Source: Saprospiraceae bacterium
GTDB lineage: Bacteria; Bacteroidota; Bacteroidia; Chitinophagales; Saprospiraceae
Reading direction: 5' to 3'
Length of the DNA stretch: 64,000 bases
Assembly: GCA_016714445.1 (NCBI GenBank)
Contig: JADJNF010000007.1
Coordinates: 682,001 to 746,000, forward strand
Shown: positions 8,633 through 19,283 of the stretch, in pieces
Layout of the letters: each line of letters opens with the position of its first letter
Position numbering within the stretch: position 1 is the first letter of the stretch
The notes under the pieces: model-generated
Databases searched by the model: none
What the model was told of the DNA's origin: nothing
The model's input: the letters and a program-made list of their open reading frames with translations, nothing else
Position numbers and translations under genes: made by a program

Positions 8633-11600
8633 CTACTTTTTGACAAATTTTCTGAAAGTTGACTTACCACCCACTTCAATTTTTATCAGGTACACTCCTG
8701 ATTGAAGACTTTGTATATCATACATGGCTTTTGTACCGGAAAAGCTATCTGAGTTAATAATTCTTCCGGTCATATCTGATATGGTGCTTCGAAACTGTCC
8801 ACTTTCTCTGTCTATCATACTAATATTCAAAACATCCTGAGCTGGATTCGGATATACCAGAATTCTCTCTGTTAAAACTTCTTCCTTAACTGAAGATGCA
8901 AAATCTTCATCCACGTCTATTATAAAATCAGTAATACTTATCCAACCACCCTGACCATCAGAAACTACAAATCTGAAATCATCATCATCTTCACTTTCAG
9001 AAGTATGCAGATATTTTAATTTATTTTTATCAATATCATCCTGGGTAAACTGGCTGCCTGCAACAGCAGGACTTCCATTTACAGTGAGCAAACCTTTGGA
9101 CGGACTTTTTACAAGGACATACTTTAATTCAGCGGCTGAATTATTGATATCCTCACTTAGTAAAAGTATCCTGTCGATATCCCTGGTATCTTTGGGATGG
9201 ATTTTCAGTACCTCATTTCTGGTTAAAACAGGTGGATTCAATACAATATTAGCACACAACTCCAGATCAAAATTCTGAAGTCTACCACCATTTCCTGATG
9301 CTTTGTCTTCCAATCTCAGTGTCCAGTTGCCTTTCATATTTTCTCCGTTGAAAACAGAAAGCGGTGATTCCGGTCTATATATCCTTCCAGTATTGATCGG
9401 ACATTGAAAAAATTCATTAGATTGATCATCAATTCCTAGAAATAAGCCTTTGGATGAACCGCATTTTCTACTCCATAATAACACTTCTTTACCTGTAGGG
9501 CCAGTAAGATAAGCTGCCAGATCTCCTGACCACTGATGTTCCGCTTTGATATTCTTTATGTTAATATCGCTGATAGATCCTTCATTAAATACATTGACTA
9601 TGGCTTCTACCTTCGGTGTTCCTGATTGTGAAATATTTACAGTGAGGTCACCTGATTTTGCCACAACGCAGTTCAGAGATTCTGTATTGAAAGCAAAGAT
9701 ATCTGACCATTGTCCATCTCTGCAACTATTGGAAGCCCTTACCCGCCAGTAATAAATGGTAGCTTTCTCCAGAAATGTATTGGAATTAAAACTATTTCCT
9801 GTTGTTTGCTTATTTAAAACAACTGTTTCAGCATTAAATGAAGGCGAAGTGGCTACCTGCAAATCATAACTGACTGCATCTGGTCTAATGTTCCAACTGT
9901 AAGTTTGGGTAGGACCTACTCCACTGATTCCATCTAATGGGCTCACCAATGCTACATAATCAATATCAGTACTGGTAATCCCCAACCTTAACACTCTTTC
10001 GATGGTATCTACTCCTACCACGTATGATCTCACCAGCACCTCATAGTCTGCAGTACCTGTGACATTTTCAAGATTAATATTCAGCTTGGTAGTTTCACCC
10101 GGAGTTACCTGTGCTTTATCAAAAACAGCTACCGCACGAGTCGGTAAACCGGATACCACTTCAAAATTTATTTTTTCAGAAAGGCCGGAAAACCCAACTG
10201 TTGAAAAATCATACGTTAAACTTTCAGGTAAACAGGCTTTTTTACCCGATTCTGCTACATCCATAAAAAATGAAGGGACAGAAGGCACATCAATTCGTGA
10301 ATTATATAAACCTGTGGTAAAGAAAATATTATCTGATGCTTTCACAACAATTCTTGCTCTGATGGTTTCAATATTAGGAATAATGATTGTTTCCTGTCCA
10401 TCATTGGGCGTAGATTTTGAAACAAGCTTTAGGTTTTCAGAATCAAAATCCAGACTGTTGTTCAATGCAATATAAATATCTACAAACTTGCAATTAACAG
10501 GTGCAATATCTGTATTGGCAACATCCCAGGTTACATTCAGTTTTTCTCCGATCTTCAACTTATAGTCCAGTACAGGAAATGTGAGTTTAAAAGGACCGGC
10601 ATTATCGGCAACTTTGAATTTCATTTCATCCCAAACAGCTGCATTGCCAAGCGGATTATTATCTCTAACTACAAATCTGAAAGTGAGCTCTCTGCCATAA
10701 GTAGGTAAAAGTTCGGTTTTATCTGTAAATTGTCCGTTTAATATTCTGGATACATTGGGAAAATATCTGGCCGGATTTGTAGTGGGTTTGAGTGATCTGA
10801 AAATAGGTGCATTACCTACCGGAGCTCCAAGCGGGCTGGATGTTTGATTGTCAAACTGGTCCCAATTGTACTTCATAATATCCCCATTTTCATCTTCTGC
10901 GGATGCTTTCAAAAAGAAAGGCGTAGACTTAGGAATAGAAAATCCATCTTTATAAGGCATTGTAATAACAGGCAAAAAATTATTAATGTCTACTTTCTCT
11001 GCACAATCATAAGCATCTGCACCTTCTGAATTTGTAAAAGATAGCATTTGATCAAGAGAAATGACATGATAGTAATCGTCTCGGGAAACACCCAGATTGC
11101 TCGTTCCGCATGCATTTGGATATGCCATGATAGTTGAGCCACCACCAGGTTCGTATCCTGACTGAGAGAGTTGTCCTTCCTGTCCGGGACAATTATTAAA
11201 TGTATGCGCAGCGGTCATTTGATGTCCAACTTCGTGATTAAAAACAAGCACGATACCATTACTGATAGAAGGGCTGTTGTGACAAGTAATTCCGGCTCCT
11301 TTACCCGGGGTACAAATATTGCCGGCCGCTACACCGCCCACATCATTACAAATAGAAAATGCATGACCTATTTCATAAGATCCGCTCCCTATTCTTACAT
11401 TTAAAACACTTGTATTTTGTCCAACAAGCGATAATCCCTGATTGGAGTTAGTGTATGGATCTGTTGCACCATCCAAAAATATCAGTTCATCATTTTTTGC
11501 AATTAATACTACTGTCAAACCCAACTCAGTTTCAAAAACTATATTGGCCCGCTCCACAAAAGCAACCATATCCGCCAATGCTTTTTCCACTGTACCTCTT

Positions 11601-12256
11601 ACTGCTCCCCACTCTCCTGTACACGCCAATGCCAATCTGTATTTTCTGAGCTCCATTTTATCACCCAGTCTTCTGGTACCCCATTTTGCTTTTCCGGTTT
11701 CATGTTGCTGAAATGAGTCATCCGTACCACAAATTGTTTTGTCTTTGAGTGATTCGTCTATATGATCATTAGTATAATATACCATATAATTATGTATATC
11801 TCCTGCACTATATGGATCAATGTAAACCATTCCTTCATCCGTCTTAATAGCACCATGAAATCCATTAGGTCCTGAACTAAATCTTGCAAAGATAGTCCTA
11901 TTGCTTTTTTGATAAGCTTTGTACGATTTTATAGATGGATATCGGGAAGCCAGTTCTGATTCCATGACGGGTGCTTGCCACACCACAAATTGTTCCAGAC
12001 TTCCATCAGGCATTGGCAGTTCTATAGAATATTCTGATCTTAATCCAAACCCCATAAATTCTGCAGGTGCTGAAGCCAATTGTTTTGTTAATTCTGCATG
12101 ATCCAGACTTACTGTAGAGTATTTATCGGGAATAATGTCTCTGGATTGTCTTTGTGACAAGGAAATTTTTGATTCATCAGATTTTTTCCATATCGTCTGG
12201 GAAAATGCAAAGGACGGAATCACAAGAAAAAGAAAGAAAATCATTCTATTGTTCAT
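8633..12256 (-). CDS. Type IX-secreted reprolysin-like metallopeptidase with P domain
   Basis: This is a 1207-residue secreted protein. Signal peptide residues 1-19 (ending AFS). Zinc-binding HEVGHQMTAAH sits near residues 337-350 with a Met-turn (STIMAYP), the pattern of metzincins of the reprolysin-like group. Further regions: beta-sandwich domains, an FN3-like domain near 760-850 (WNIRPDAVSYDLQVA), a proprotein-convertase P domain near 865-1000 (HQWSGDLAAYLTGPTGKEV, GNWTLRLEDKASGNGGRL), and a C-terminal type A type IX sorting domain (YPNPAQDVLNI ... GVYLIKIEVGGKSTFRKFVKK). The protein is expected to cross the outer membrane by the type IX system and be attached or released. A paralogue at 53174-56548 has the same catalytic core but lacks the sorting domain. 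Confidence 0.93.
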   Translation of the reverse strand: MNNRMIFFLFLVIPSFAFSQTIWKKSDESKISLSQRQSRDIIPDKYSTVSLDHAELTKQLASAPAEFMGFGLRSEYSIELPMPDGSLEQFVVWQAPVMESELASRYPSIKSYKAYQKSNRTIFARFSSGPNGFHGAIKTDEGMVYIDPYSAGDIHNYMVYYTNDHIDESLKDKTICGTDDSFQQHETGKAKWGTRRLGDKMELRKYRLALACTGEWGAVRGTVEKALADMVAFVERANIVFETELGLTVVLIAKNDELIFLDGATDPYTNSNQGLSLVGQNTSVLNVRIGSGSYEIGHAFSICNDVGGVAAGNICTPGKGAGITCHNSPSISNGIVLVFNHEVGHQMTAAHTFNNCPGQEGQLSQSGYEPGGGSTIMAYPNACGTSNLGVSRDDYYHVISLDQMLSFTNSEGADAYDCAEKVDINNFLPVITMPYKDGFSIPKSTPFFLKASAEDENGDIMKYNWDQFDNQTSSPLGAPVGNAPIFRSLKPTTNPARYFPNVSRILNGQFTDKTELLPTYGRELTFRFVVRDNNPLGNAAVWDEMKFKVADNAGPFKLTFPVLDYKLKIGEKLNVTWDVANTDIAPVNCKFVDIYIALNNSLDFDSENLKLVSKSTPNDGQETIIIPNIETIRARIVVKASDNIFFTTGLYNSRIDVPSVPSFFMDVAESGKKACLPESLTYDFSTVGFSGLSEKINFEVVSGLPTRAVAVFDKAQVTPGETTKLNINLENVTGTADYEVLVRSYVVGVDTIERVLRLGITSTDIDYVALVSPLDGISGVGPTQTYSWNIRPDAVSYDLQVATSPSFNAETVVLNKQTTGNSFNSNTFLEKATIYYWRVRASNSCRDGQWSDIFAFNTESLNCVVAKSGDLTVNISQSGTPKVEAIVNVFNEGSISDINIKNIKAEHQWSGDLAAYLTGPTGKEVLLWSRKCGSSKGLFLGIDDQSNEFFQCPINTGRIYRPESPLSVFNGENMKGNWTLRLEDKASGNGGRLQNFDLELCANIVLNPPVLTRNEVLKIHPKDTRDIDRILLLSEDINNSAAELKYVLVKSPSKGLLTVNGSPAVAGSQFTQDDIDKNKLKYLHTSESEDDDDFRFVVSDGQGGWISITDFIIDVDEDFASSVKEEVLTERILVYPNPAQDVLNISMIDRESGQFRSTISDMTGRIINSDSFSGTKAMYDIQSLQSGVYLIKIEVGGKSTFRKFVKK

Positions 12257-12478
12257 ACGAAAAATAATATTTAAAATTTAGGGTAAAGATATGAAAAAAG
12301 TATTGGATAGCTTGATTATAACAGGACAAAGTTACATGCTGTATTAACACGGACAATTTTAAATAGTTTTTTAGAAATCTAAAGGTATAGACCATAAAAT
12401 GAAATCATAATGTGGTCCAATATAATGCAAAAAATCAGCAATGTTTGAATCTATGCTTCATATTAAAATAATAATTAA

Positions 12479-12486
12479 TATATTTG
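12479..12486 (+). promoter_or_regulatory. TAnnTTTG promoter box before pcm
   Basis: TATATTTG matches the Bacteroidota -7 consensus and lies 16 nt before the start codon. No clear -33 TTTG at the usual spacing. Confidence 0.5.
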
Positions 12487-12502
12487 CCAAAATTTAACGT
12501 AG

Positions 12503-13147
12503 TTGATCGATACACACAGACACAGAGGGCTCAGGCAGCAATTGGTAAATGAATTAAAATCAAAAGGAATAAAAAATGAATTGATCCTTTCTGCGTTTAT
12601 GGATATACCGAGGCATTATTTCCTGGAAAAAACCTTTGCAGATTGGGCTTATAAAGATGTTGCCTTCCCTATCGATGCAGACCAGACTATTTCTCAACCT
12701 TACACAGTAGCCATGCAAACTACACTACTTGATATTAAAAAGGGAGATAAAGTGCTTGAAATTGGTACAGGATCCGGATTTCAGGCTTGTGTACTTTCCC
12801 ATATGGGTGCTAAGGTGTATACCATTGAACGACAGAAAAAATTATTTGACAAAACTGAAAAATTTTTACATGACATCGGATTTGGAAATATCAGAACATT
12901 ATATGGTGACGGATATGAAGGGGCACCACGATTTGCTCCGTTTGACAAAATACTGATAACGGCCGGAGCATCTGAAATACCTGTGAAACTCATCGAACAA
13001 TTAAAGCCTGGCGGTATCATGGTCATTCCATTGGGTCAGGGAGATCTGCAGAAAATGCTCAAAATCACAAAAAATGAAGATGGCTCGCTTAAAAAGGAAA
13101 ATTTCGGAAATTATAGGTTTGTGCCATTTCTGAAAGGTGTGAATTAA
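12503..13147 (+). CDS. pcm: Protein-L-isoaspartate O-methyltransferase
   Basis: Repairs isoaspartyl residues in damaged proteins using S-adenosylmethionine. At 214 residues it is the usual length. Seen: ISQPYTVAMQTTLL (family motif after ADQT), the SAM-binding VLEIGTGSGFQACVL, the post-I acidic residue in VYTIER, YGDGYEG, and LKPGGIMVIPLG. An in-frame TAG directly precedes the TTG at 12503 and the next ATG is about 32 codons in, past conserved sequence, so TTG is the start. Isolated gene on the plus strand. Confidence 0.93.
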   Translation: MIDTHRHRGLRQQLVNELKSKGIKNELILSAFMDIPRHYFLEKTFADWAYKDVAFPIDADQTISQPYTVAMQTTLLDIKKGDKVLEIGTGSGFQACVLSHMGAKVYTIERQKKLFDKTEKFLHDIGFGNIRTLYGDGYEGAPRFAPFDKILITAGASEIPVKLIEQLKPGGIMVIPLGQGDLQKMLKITKNEDGSLKKENFGNYRFVPFLKGVN

Positions 13148-13793
13148 AAAGTTTGTTGAAGGTATTTTCAAGAACATTTCAAAAAACTCTTTCACAGTCT
13201 AACTAATTATACTGTTTCTTATCTATAAATAATATGACCTGATTGTTTAGGTCCCCTGCAAAAACTATTATTCCTACACTTTTAACGACGAGCTTAACCA
13301 TCGTTATTGATATTTTGCTCCTACGGCCAATGACCTAAATAATTCCGATATGACTTAAATATACTAGTTACGACACCTTCTTTATTATAGTTTTTATTGG
13401 TGAAATTTTGAAATTAGTGTCATAAAAGATGATTGAATTTACAGGTTGATAATTTTTATTATAACGACGAGAATTTATTTTGCAAAAAATTCTGTCGCCA
13501 TTATACTCATTATCAATAAATTGGAAAATGATATTTTCGCAAACCAATTTATTTTGAGTATACGTACTGCAAGAAATATGTCATCGTTTTCTTCAGGTCT
13601 GAATACATCTTTCGTGATATCCTTGATGATCTTTATTGATATAGAAGAATTTTCTATAAGCTCCATAAAGGAAAATAATATATTTTGTATAAGCTAAAAA
13701 GCAACTTATATCTATTTCTGCAAAAAAAATACTTATTTTTATATCTAGTAATCTATATATTTATATATTTGTGGAAATAAATATCATTAAGCC
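13148..13793. other. Intergenic region carrying a dispersed element
   Basis: No convincing gene in 646 bp. Short frames on both strands at 13446-13697 overlap each other and lie in the repeat described at 13505-13563 and 13445-13500. The last 100 bp before acs are very AT-rich and presumably hold its promoter. Confidence 0.55.
13445..13563 (-). repeat. Dispersed element, copy A (inverted relative to 37717-37977)
   Basis: Read on the minus strand, this carries ATACTCAAAATAAATTGG, then TTTGCGAAAAT(A)TCATTTTCCAATTT, then TAATGGCGACAGAATTTTTTG, then AAAATAAATTCTCGTCG. The same blocks in the same order occur on the plus strand at 37717-37977 but are there separated by two extra segments of roughly 100 and 30 bp. 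The sequences are close to identical within the blocks. Confidence 0.8.
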
Positions 13794-15694
13794 ATGACTT
13801 TACAAATAAAATCCATCGAACAATATCATGAAGTGTACAAAAAAAGTGTAGATGATCCTGAAGGTTTTTGGGCAGAACAAGCGGAAACTTTTTTATGGCA
13901 TCAAAAATGGCACACCGTACTCAAAAACGACTTCACCACTCCGGATGTCAGATGGTTTGAAGGTGGTAAACTCAATATTACTGAAAATTGTCTGGACAGA
14001 CATATCGCTACCAAAGGTGACCAGACTGCTATCCTATGGGAGTCCAATGAAGCTTACGAACCATCTATAAAATATACCTATAAACAGCTGCTGGCAGAAG
14101 TCAACAAATGCGCCAATGCTCTGAAAAAGCAAGGTGTCAAAAAAGGGGATAGGATTTGTTTTTACATGCCTATGATTCCTCAGGTAGCTATTGCGATGTT
14201 GGCTTGTGCTCGTATCGGAGCCATTCATTCCGTGGTTTTTGCAGGCTTTTCGGCCAATGCACTGGCAGATCGAATCAAAGATTCGGAATGTAAAATGGTG
14301 ATCTGTTCTGACTACAACAGACGCGGACCTAAAAATATTCCTGTCAAAGAAGTAGTAGATGACGCGATTGCGATGGGATGTGATTCTGTAGAAAAAGTAT
14401 TGGTTTATCAGACCACAGGCGGCAAAGTCAAGTGGAATGCTGATCTTGATCTTTGGTGGCATGAAACCGTGGATGGAATGAGCCCGGAATGTGCTGCTGA
14501 GTCTATGGATGCTGAAGATATGTTATTTATACTCTACACTTCAGGCTCTACGGGCAAACCAAAAGGTGTCGTACATACTTGTGGCGGATATATGGTTTAT
14601 ACTTGTTACTCATTCAAAAATGTCTTTCAATACCAGGATGGAGATGTTTACTGGTGTACTGCAGATGTAGGTTGGATCACTGGACATTCCTACATCATCT
14701 ACGGTCCTTTATTAGCAGGTGCTACTACCATGATGTTTGAAGGGGTACCTGGGCATCCCGATGCAGGTAGATTTTGGCACGTTTGCGAAAAACACAGGGT
14801 CAACCAATTTTATACAGCACCTACTGCGATCAGAGCACTCATGGCAGCAGGATGGCACGAACCCGAAAAATATGATTTAAGTTCGCTCAGAGTCATCGGC
14901 TCGGTAGGTGAACCCATCAATGAAGAAGCATGGCATTGGTATGATGATAAATTGGGTCGTGGTCATGCCCAATTGTAGATACCTGGTGGCAAACAGAAAC
15001 TGGTGGCATCATGATCACACCATTACCAGGTATAACAGATGCTAAACCATGTTTCGCTTCTTATCCCTTGCCTGGTGTTCAACCGTGTTTACTCGATGCC
15101 GGCGGCAACGAATTATATGGCAATGACGTAGAAGGTCTTTTGTGTATAAAATTCCCATGGCCATCTATACTCAGGACTACTTATGGAGATCATGAACGAT
15201 GCAGAACCAATTATTTTGCCGCTTTTAATAACATGTATTTCACAGGTGATGGTGCCAAAAGGGATGAAGATGGACGTTACCGTATCATAGGCAGAGTGGA
15301 TGATGTCATCAATGTATCAGGCCACAGGATAGGAACTGCGGAAGTAGAAGATGCCATTGATCAACATTCAGGAGTAGTAGAGTCGGCTGTGGTAGGTTAT
15401 CCTCATGACATCAAAGGTCAAGGAATATATGCCTATGTCAAACCGCACCATGAAGTAGTAGATGAAGAGCATTTTAGAAAAGAAATTTTGGCTGTAGTCA
15501 CTAAACACATTGGACCAATCGCGAAACCAGATATGATTCAATTTGTCACACAACTACCTAAAACAAGGTCAGGTAAAATCATGCGTCGTATCTTACGTAA
15601 AATAGCAGAAGGACAAACAGACCAACTAGGAGACATTTCCACTTTGCTAAACCCTGAATGTGTAGAAGAATTGAAAGCGGGAGCCCTTGTTTAA
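13794..15694 (+). CDS. acs: Acetyl-CoA synthetase (single-base frameshift)
   Basis: Converts acetate, ATP and CoA to acetyl-CoA. The repaired protein is about 634 residues, the normal length. Seen: FILYTSGSTGKPKGVVH (AMP-binding P-loop), WCTADVGWITGHSYIIYGPL, DTWWQTETGG, YFTGDGAKRDEDGRY, GRVDDVINVSGHR and the C-terminal LPKTRSGKIMRR, whose lysine is the known acetylation site. The frame breaks after GRGH at 14964-14966: one T missing from CATTGCCCAATTGTAGA turns GHCPIVDTWW into a stop. Both halves are otherwise fully conserved, so an assembly error or a very recent mutation is likely. Tandem with a second acyl-CoA synthetase. Confidence 0.9.
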
Positions 15695-15699
15695 TCTGG

Positions 15700-15844
15700 T
15701 GATCGAGTTGTAGAGTGATCTTATGATCGGTGATCTGTGATTGGTGATCTTGTGATGGCTGATCCCAAACGTCATTCGATTATTCAATCATTCACACATT
15801 CAATCATTCATTCTTAATTCGTCATTCCTAATTCGTAAATTGCC
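15700..15844. repeat. Low-complexity spacer between the two acyl-CoA synthetase genes
   Basis: Irregular repeats of TGATC/GGTGATCT, then of TCATTC/AATCATTCA and AATTCGTCATTC. No hairpin followed by T-tract. Same flavour of simple sequence as 545-655. Confidence 0.5.
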
Positions 15845-17731
15845 ATGTCTTACCCAACCAAATACGACCAAAGTATCTCTGAAAAAGAAGATTTCTGGCG
15901 TGCTGAAGCGCAAAAAATAAATTGGTTTACCTTTCCAGAAACGATACTGAGTACGGATGGAGATGATTTATATAGATGGTATGCTGGCGGAAAAATGAAT
16001 ACATCATATCTAGCTTTGGATATTCATGTAGAACAAGGAAGAGGAGCACAAACGGCATTGATTTATGATTCACCAGTAACAGGTGTAAAAAAGCAATACA
16101 CATACATTGAACTTTTACATGAAGTTTCATTGTTTGCGGGAGTATTAAAAGCTCAAGGAGTAGAAAAAGGAGATCGTATTGTGATTTACATGCCGATGGT
16201 TCCAGAAGCCGTGATAGGTATGCTCGCTTGTGCTAGAATTGGTGCGGTACATTCTGTTGTTTTTGGAGGTTTTGCAGCACATGAATTAGCGATAAGAATC
16301 AATGATGCTAGACCAAAATATATACTCATGGCAAGCGGCGGCAAAGAAATAGACAAAATCATACCCTACAAACCTATAGTCGATGCTGCTATCAAAGAAG
16401 CCTATTTCAAACCTGATGGTTGTATCGTTTTGCAGCGAGATTTTATACCTTGCAATATGCAACATGATTTGGATTTTGATTGGGAGACTTTAGTATCAAA
16501 GGCTACACCAGCTACGTTTGAAATCATGGACGCTTGTGATCCACTTTATATTTTATACACATCAGGTACAACAGGTGCACCCAAAGGCATCGTTCGTGAC
16601 AACGGTGGACATGCCGTAGCGCTCAATAGTAGTATGGAATATGTTTATAATGCAGATCCAGGAAGTGTATTTTGGGCTGCATCTGATATTGGTTGGGTCG
16701 TAGGTCATTCTTACATCGTTTATGGACCATTGATCAGAGGTTGTACCACCATCCTATTTGAAGGGAAACCGATACGAACACCTGATGCAGGTACATTCTG
16801 GCGTGTCATAGAAGAATACAAAGTCAATACATTTTTTACGGCTCCGACTGCCATTCGAGCTATCAAAAAAGAAGATTTCGAAGGGGAATTATTTAATAAA
16901 TACGACCTTTCATCACTCAAATATTTATTCCTTGCGGGCGAGCGTACAGATGTAGCTACATATGAATGGGCAAGTGCGATGCTCAAGCGACCTGTGATAG
17001 ATCATTGGTGGCAAACAGAGTCAGGATACCCTATGTTGGCCAATCTAGCCGGAGTAGGATTGATTCCAGTAAAACCAGGTTCAGCTGGTAAACCTATGTT
17101 TGGATTTGACATCAGAATATTATCGCCTGACCATGATTTTATGCCACCCAATCAAGAAGGAGCAGTAGTCATCAAACTTCCATTACCTCCAGGTTGTTTG
17201 CCTGGATTATGGAATGACAATGAAAGATTTGTATCGTCTTATTTGACAGAATTTCCGGGATACTATTTTTCTGGAGATGGTGGATATCGAGATGATGACG
17301 GTTATATTTACATCACGGGACGAATGGATGATGTTATCAATGTAGCAGGTCACAGACTTTCTACAAGTGAGATGGAAGAAATAGTAGCAAGTCATTATGC
17401 TGTAGCGGAATGTGCTGTAGTAGGATGCCATGACGAAATGAAAGGTCAGCTGCCCGTAGGATTTGTAGTACTCAAACACAGTTATGACCAACAATCAGAT
17501 CAAATAGCATTAGAACTTGTCGCCAAAGTCAGAGATACGATAGGCGCAGTAGCAGCTTTCAAAACGGTACATTTTGTAGAGCGATTGCCCAAAACTCGTT
17601 CAGGGAAAATCCTACGTAAAATCATCAGAGCCATTGCAGACGACGTGCCTTATCAAGTTCCATCTACGATAGAAGATATGACGGTTTTGGATGAGCTGAA
17701 ATGGGTGTTGAAGAAAACAGCTGATAATTAA
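15845..17731 (+). CDS. prpE: Acyl-CoA synthetase of the propionyl-CoA synthetase type
   Basis: A 628-residue member of the acetyl/propionyl-CoA synthetase family: LYILYTSGTTGAPKGIVRDNGG (the RDNGGH stretch is typical of PrpE/ACSS3-type enzymes), WAASDIGWVVGHSYIVYGPL, DHWWQTESGYP, YFSGDGGYRDDDGY, GRMDDVINVAGHR, and LPKTRSGKILRK near the end. It activates propionate or another short acyl chain as the CoA thioester in the cytoplasm. Lies 150 bp after acs in the same direction. Substrate assignment rests on motif resemblance; acetate cannot be excluded. Confidence 0.8.
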   Translation: MSYPTKYDQSISEKEDFWRAEAQKINWFTFPETILSTDGDDLYRWYAGGKMNTSYLALDIHVEQGRGAQTALIYDSPVTGVKKQYTYIELLHEVSLFAGVLKAQGVEKGDRIVIYMPMVPEAVIGMLACARIGAVHSVVFGGFAAHELAIRINDARPKYILMASGGKEIDKIIPYKPIVDAAIKEAYFKPDGCIVLQRDFIPCNMQHDLDFDWETLVSKATPATFEIMDACDPLYILYTSGTTGAPKGIVRDNGGHAVALNSSMEYVYNADPGSVFWAASDIGWVVGHSYIVYGPLIRGCTTILFEGKPIRTPDAGTFWRVIEEYKVNTFFTAPTAIRAIKKEDFEGELFNKYDLSSLKYLFLAGERTDVATYEWASAMLKRPVIDHWWQTESGYPMLANLAGVGLIPVKPGSAGKPMFGFDIRILSPDHDFMPPNQEGAVVIKLPLPPGCLPGLWNDNERFVSSYLTEFPGYYFSGDGGYRDDDGYIYITGRMDDVINVAGHRLSTSEMEEIVASHYAVAECAVVGCHDEMKGQLPVGFVVLKHSYDQQSDQIALELVAKVRDTIGAVAAFKTVHFVERLPKTRSGKILRKIIRAIADDVPYQVPSTIEDMTVLDELKWVLKKTADN

Positions 17732-17955
17732 TTTGAAGATTTAGAGTGTATTGCATATCTTTATTTTAATAATGAATCATAAGTATCATAACTTTTTACA
17801 TAAATTTAATCCCATCAAAAAGGTAATGGTATAATAACGCGTATACATTTCTCTTTGATTTGTCCAGGAATAAATCTGTTTTTTGACGGACCATTCAAAT
17901 ATTCGTCGTTAGTAATTCGCTATTCGAAATTTAGAAGTATTCAGCTTTCTTGTTT

Positions 17956-19167
17956 TTATTTACTGATGTCCCTTTGATAAAAAAGAAACGTCCTTTCCTC
18001 CGCTGATGTAAGCAGATTAGGATTTAATGCGCTGTAAGGCTGAATCCTCCCGCTTTTCATAAGCATATTTATTTCACCTGCTCTCGTATCGTATGGAAAA
18101 ATGACTTCCTTCTTTTCACTGAAAAAATATTCGATTTCATCATCGTTTAATCCTAATTTTACTTGAAATGCTTTTTTGGCTTTCAAATAAGTTTCAAATG
18201 ATTCTTCTGAATATAATGTAACTTTAAGTAATTTTCTATCCAACAGATTTTTACATAGATATTGCATGACAAAATCTTCATGATTTACAGATTTTTTGAT
18301 CATCCAAAGAATGTCCATATCATCCAGCAAGACGAAGTTTTTCAGAAAATCAGGATGCCTGATAATAGTCTGGTTGTCTTTTGGGGTAGTTAAAAAAAAA
18401 GTCAATTCTTCTGAAGATGCGATTTTAGTACCTTGTTGAGCCAGATATCTGGCTCTTTTTAGGATTGAAATCAACATCACTTCAGCAGATATCACAGTTT
18501 TGTGCAAATAAACCTGCCAGTACATGAGCCGACGCGCCATCAAAAATTTTTCAACGGAATAAATGCCTTTTTCTTCTATGACTAATTGCTCATTGACTAC
18601 ATTCATCATAGTAATAATCCTGTCATATCCGATGATTCCTTCTGCGACTCCTGAATAAAAACTATCCCTCGTCAGATAGTCCATTCTATCTACATCTATC
18701 TGACCTGAAACCAACTGATGTAAAAACGGCCTATGGTATTCACCTTTAAAGATCTGTATGGCTAAAGTGAAATCCTTATTCAGTTCTTCTGCTATTTTTT
18801 GAATCAGCAATAAGGAAATGTTTTCATGATGAACATTTGCCAAAGCATGCTCCAATGCGTGTGAAAATGGTCCGTGTCCTATATCATGAAGCAATATAGC
18901 AACACAACCAGCTTCGTATTCATCATCAGATATTTCTACACCTTTTGACTTGATCGTATCCAAAGCCCGTGTCATCAGGTGCAATGCTCCCAATGCATGC
19001 TGAAATCTTGTATGTAATGCTCCCGGATATACGTAATGAGAAAGTGCCTGCTGAGAAATACGGCGCAATCGCTGAAAGTAAGGATGATCAATGATCTCAT
19101 ATAAAATATCATGATTAAATCTGATCAGACCATATATTGGATCATTGAATATTTTCTTTTTATTCAT
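17956..19167 (-). CDS. HD-domain phosphohydrolase (SAMHD1/dGTPase-like)
   Basis: The 403-residue protein begins MNKKKIFNDPIYGLIRF; an upstream extension of the frame lacks conservation, and the ATG at 19167 sits just behind a promoter box. HD motif residues are seen in HTRFQHALGALHL, LLHDIGHGPFSHALEH and DVDRMDYLTRDSFY, the arrangement of the SAMHD1-like subgroup of metal-dependent phosphohydrolases. Known relatives hydrolyse dNTPs or other nucleotides; the substrate here is unknown. Divergent from porX. Confidence 0.85.
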   Translation of the reverse strand: MNKKKIFNDPIYGLIRFNHDILYEIIDHPYFQRLRRISQQALSHYVYPGALHTRFQHALGALHLMTRALDTIKSKGVEISDDEYEAGCVAILLHDIGHGPFSHALEHALANVHHENISLLLIQKIAEELNKDFTLAIQIFKGEYHRPFLHQLVSGQIDVDRMDYLTRDSFYSGVAEGIIGYDRIITMMNVVNEQLVIEEKGIYSVEKFLMARRLMYWQVYLHKTVISAEVMLISILKRARYLAQQGTKIASSEELTFFLTTPKDNQTIIRHPDFLKNFVLLDDMDILWMIKKSVNHEDFVMQYLCKNLLDRKLLKVTLYSEESFETYLKAKKAFQVKLGLNDDEIEYFFSEKKEVIFPYDTRAGEINMLMKSGRIQPYSALNPNLLTSAEERTFLFYQRDISK

Positions 19168-19171
19168 ACTG

Positions 19172-19179
19172 CAAAAATA
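19172..19179 (-). promoter_or_regulatory. TAnnTTTG box 4 nt before the HD-hydrolase start
   Basis: TATTTTTG on the minus strand, only 4 nt from the ATG. If this is the -7 element, the transcript would be nearly leaderless. Confidence 0.45.
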
Positions 19180-19283
19180 TATTATAATTCCGAACGTTAT
19201 ACTACGATACGATGTTAACCATAGAATAGTTGGCAGGAATTTCCCCGTATATAACAAATACAATATTTAAGTAAATAGTTTTT

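Noticed and set aside
13446..13697. Overlapping small frames on both strands as genes
   Set aside because: They lie in the dispersed element, are not preserved intact in copy B, and lack initiation signals.
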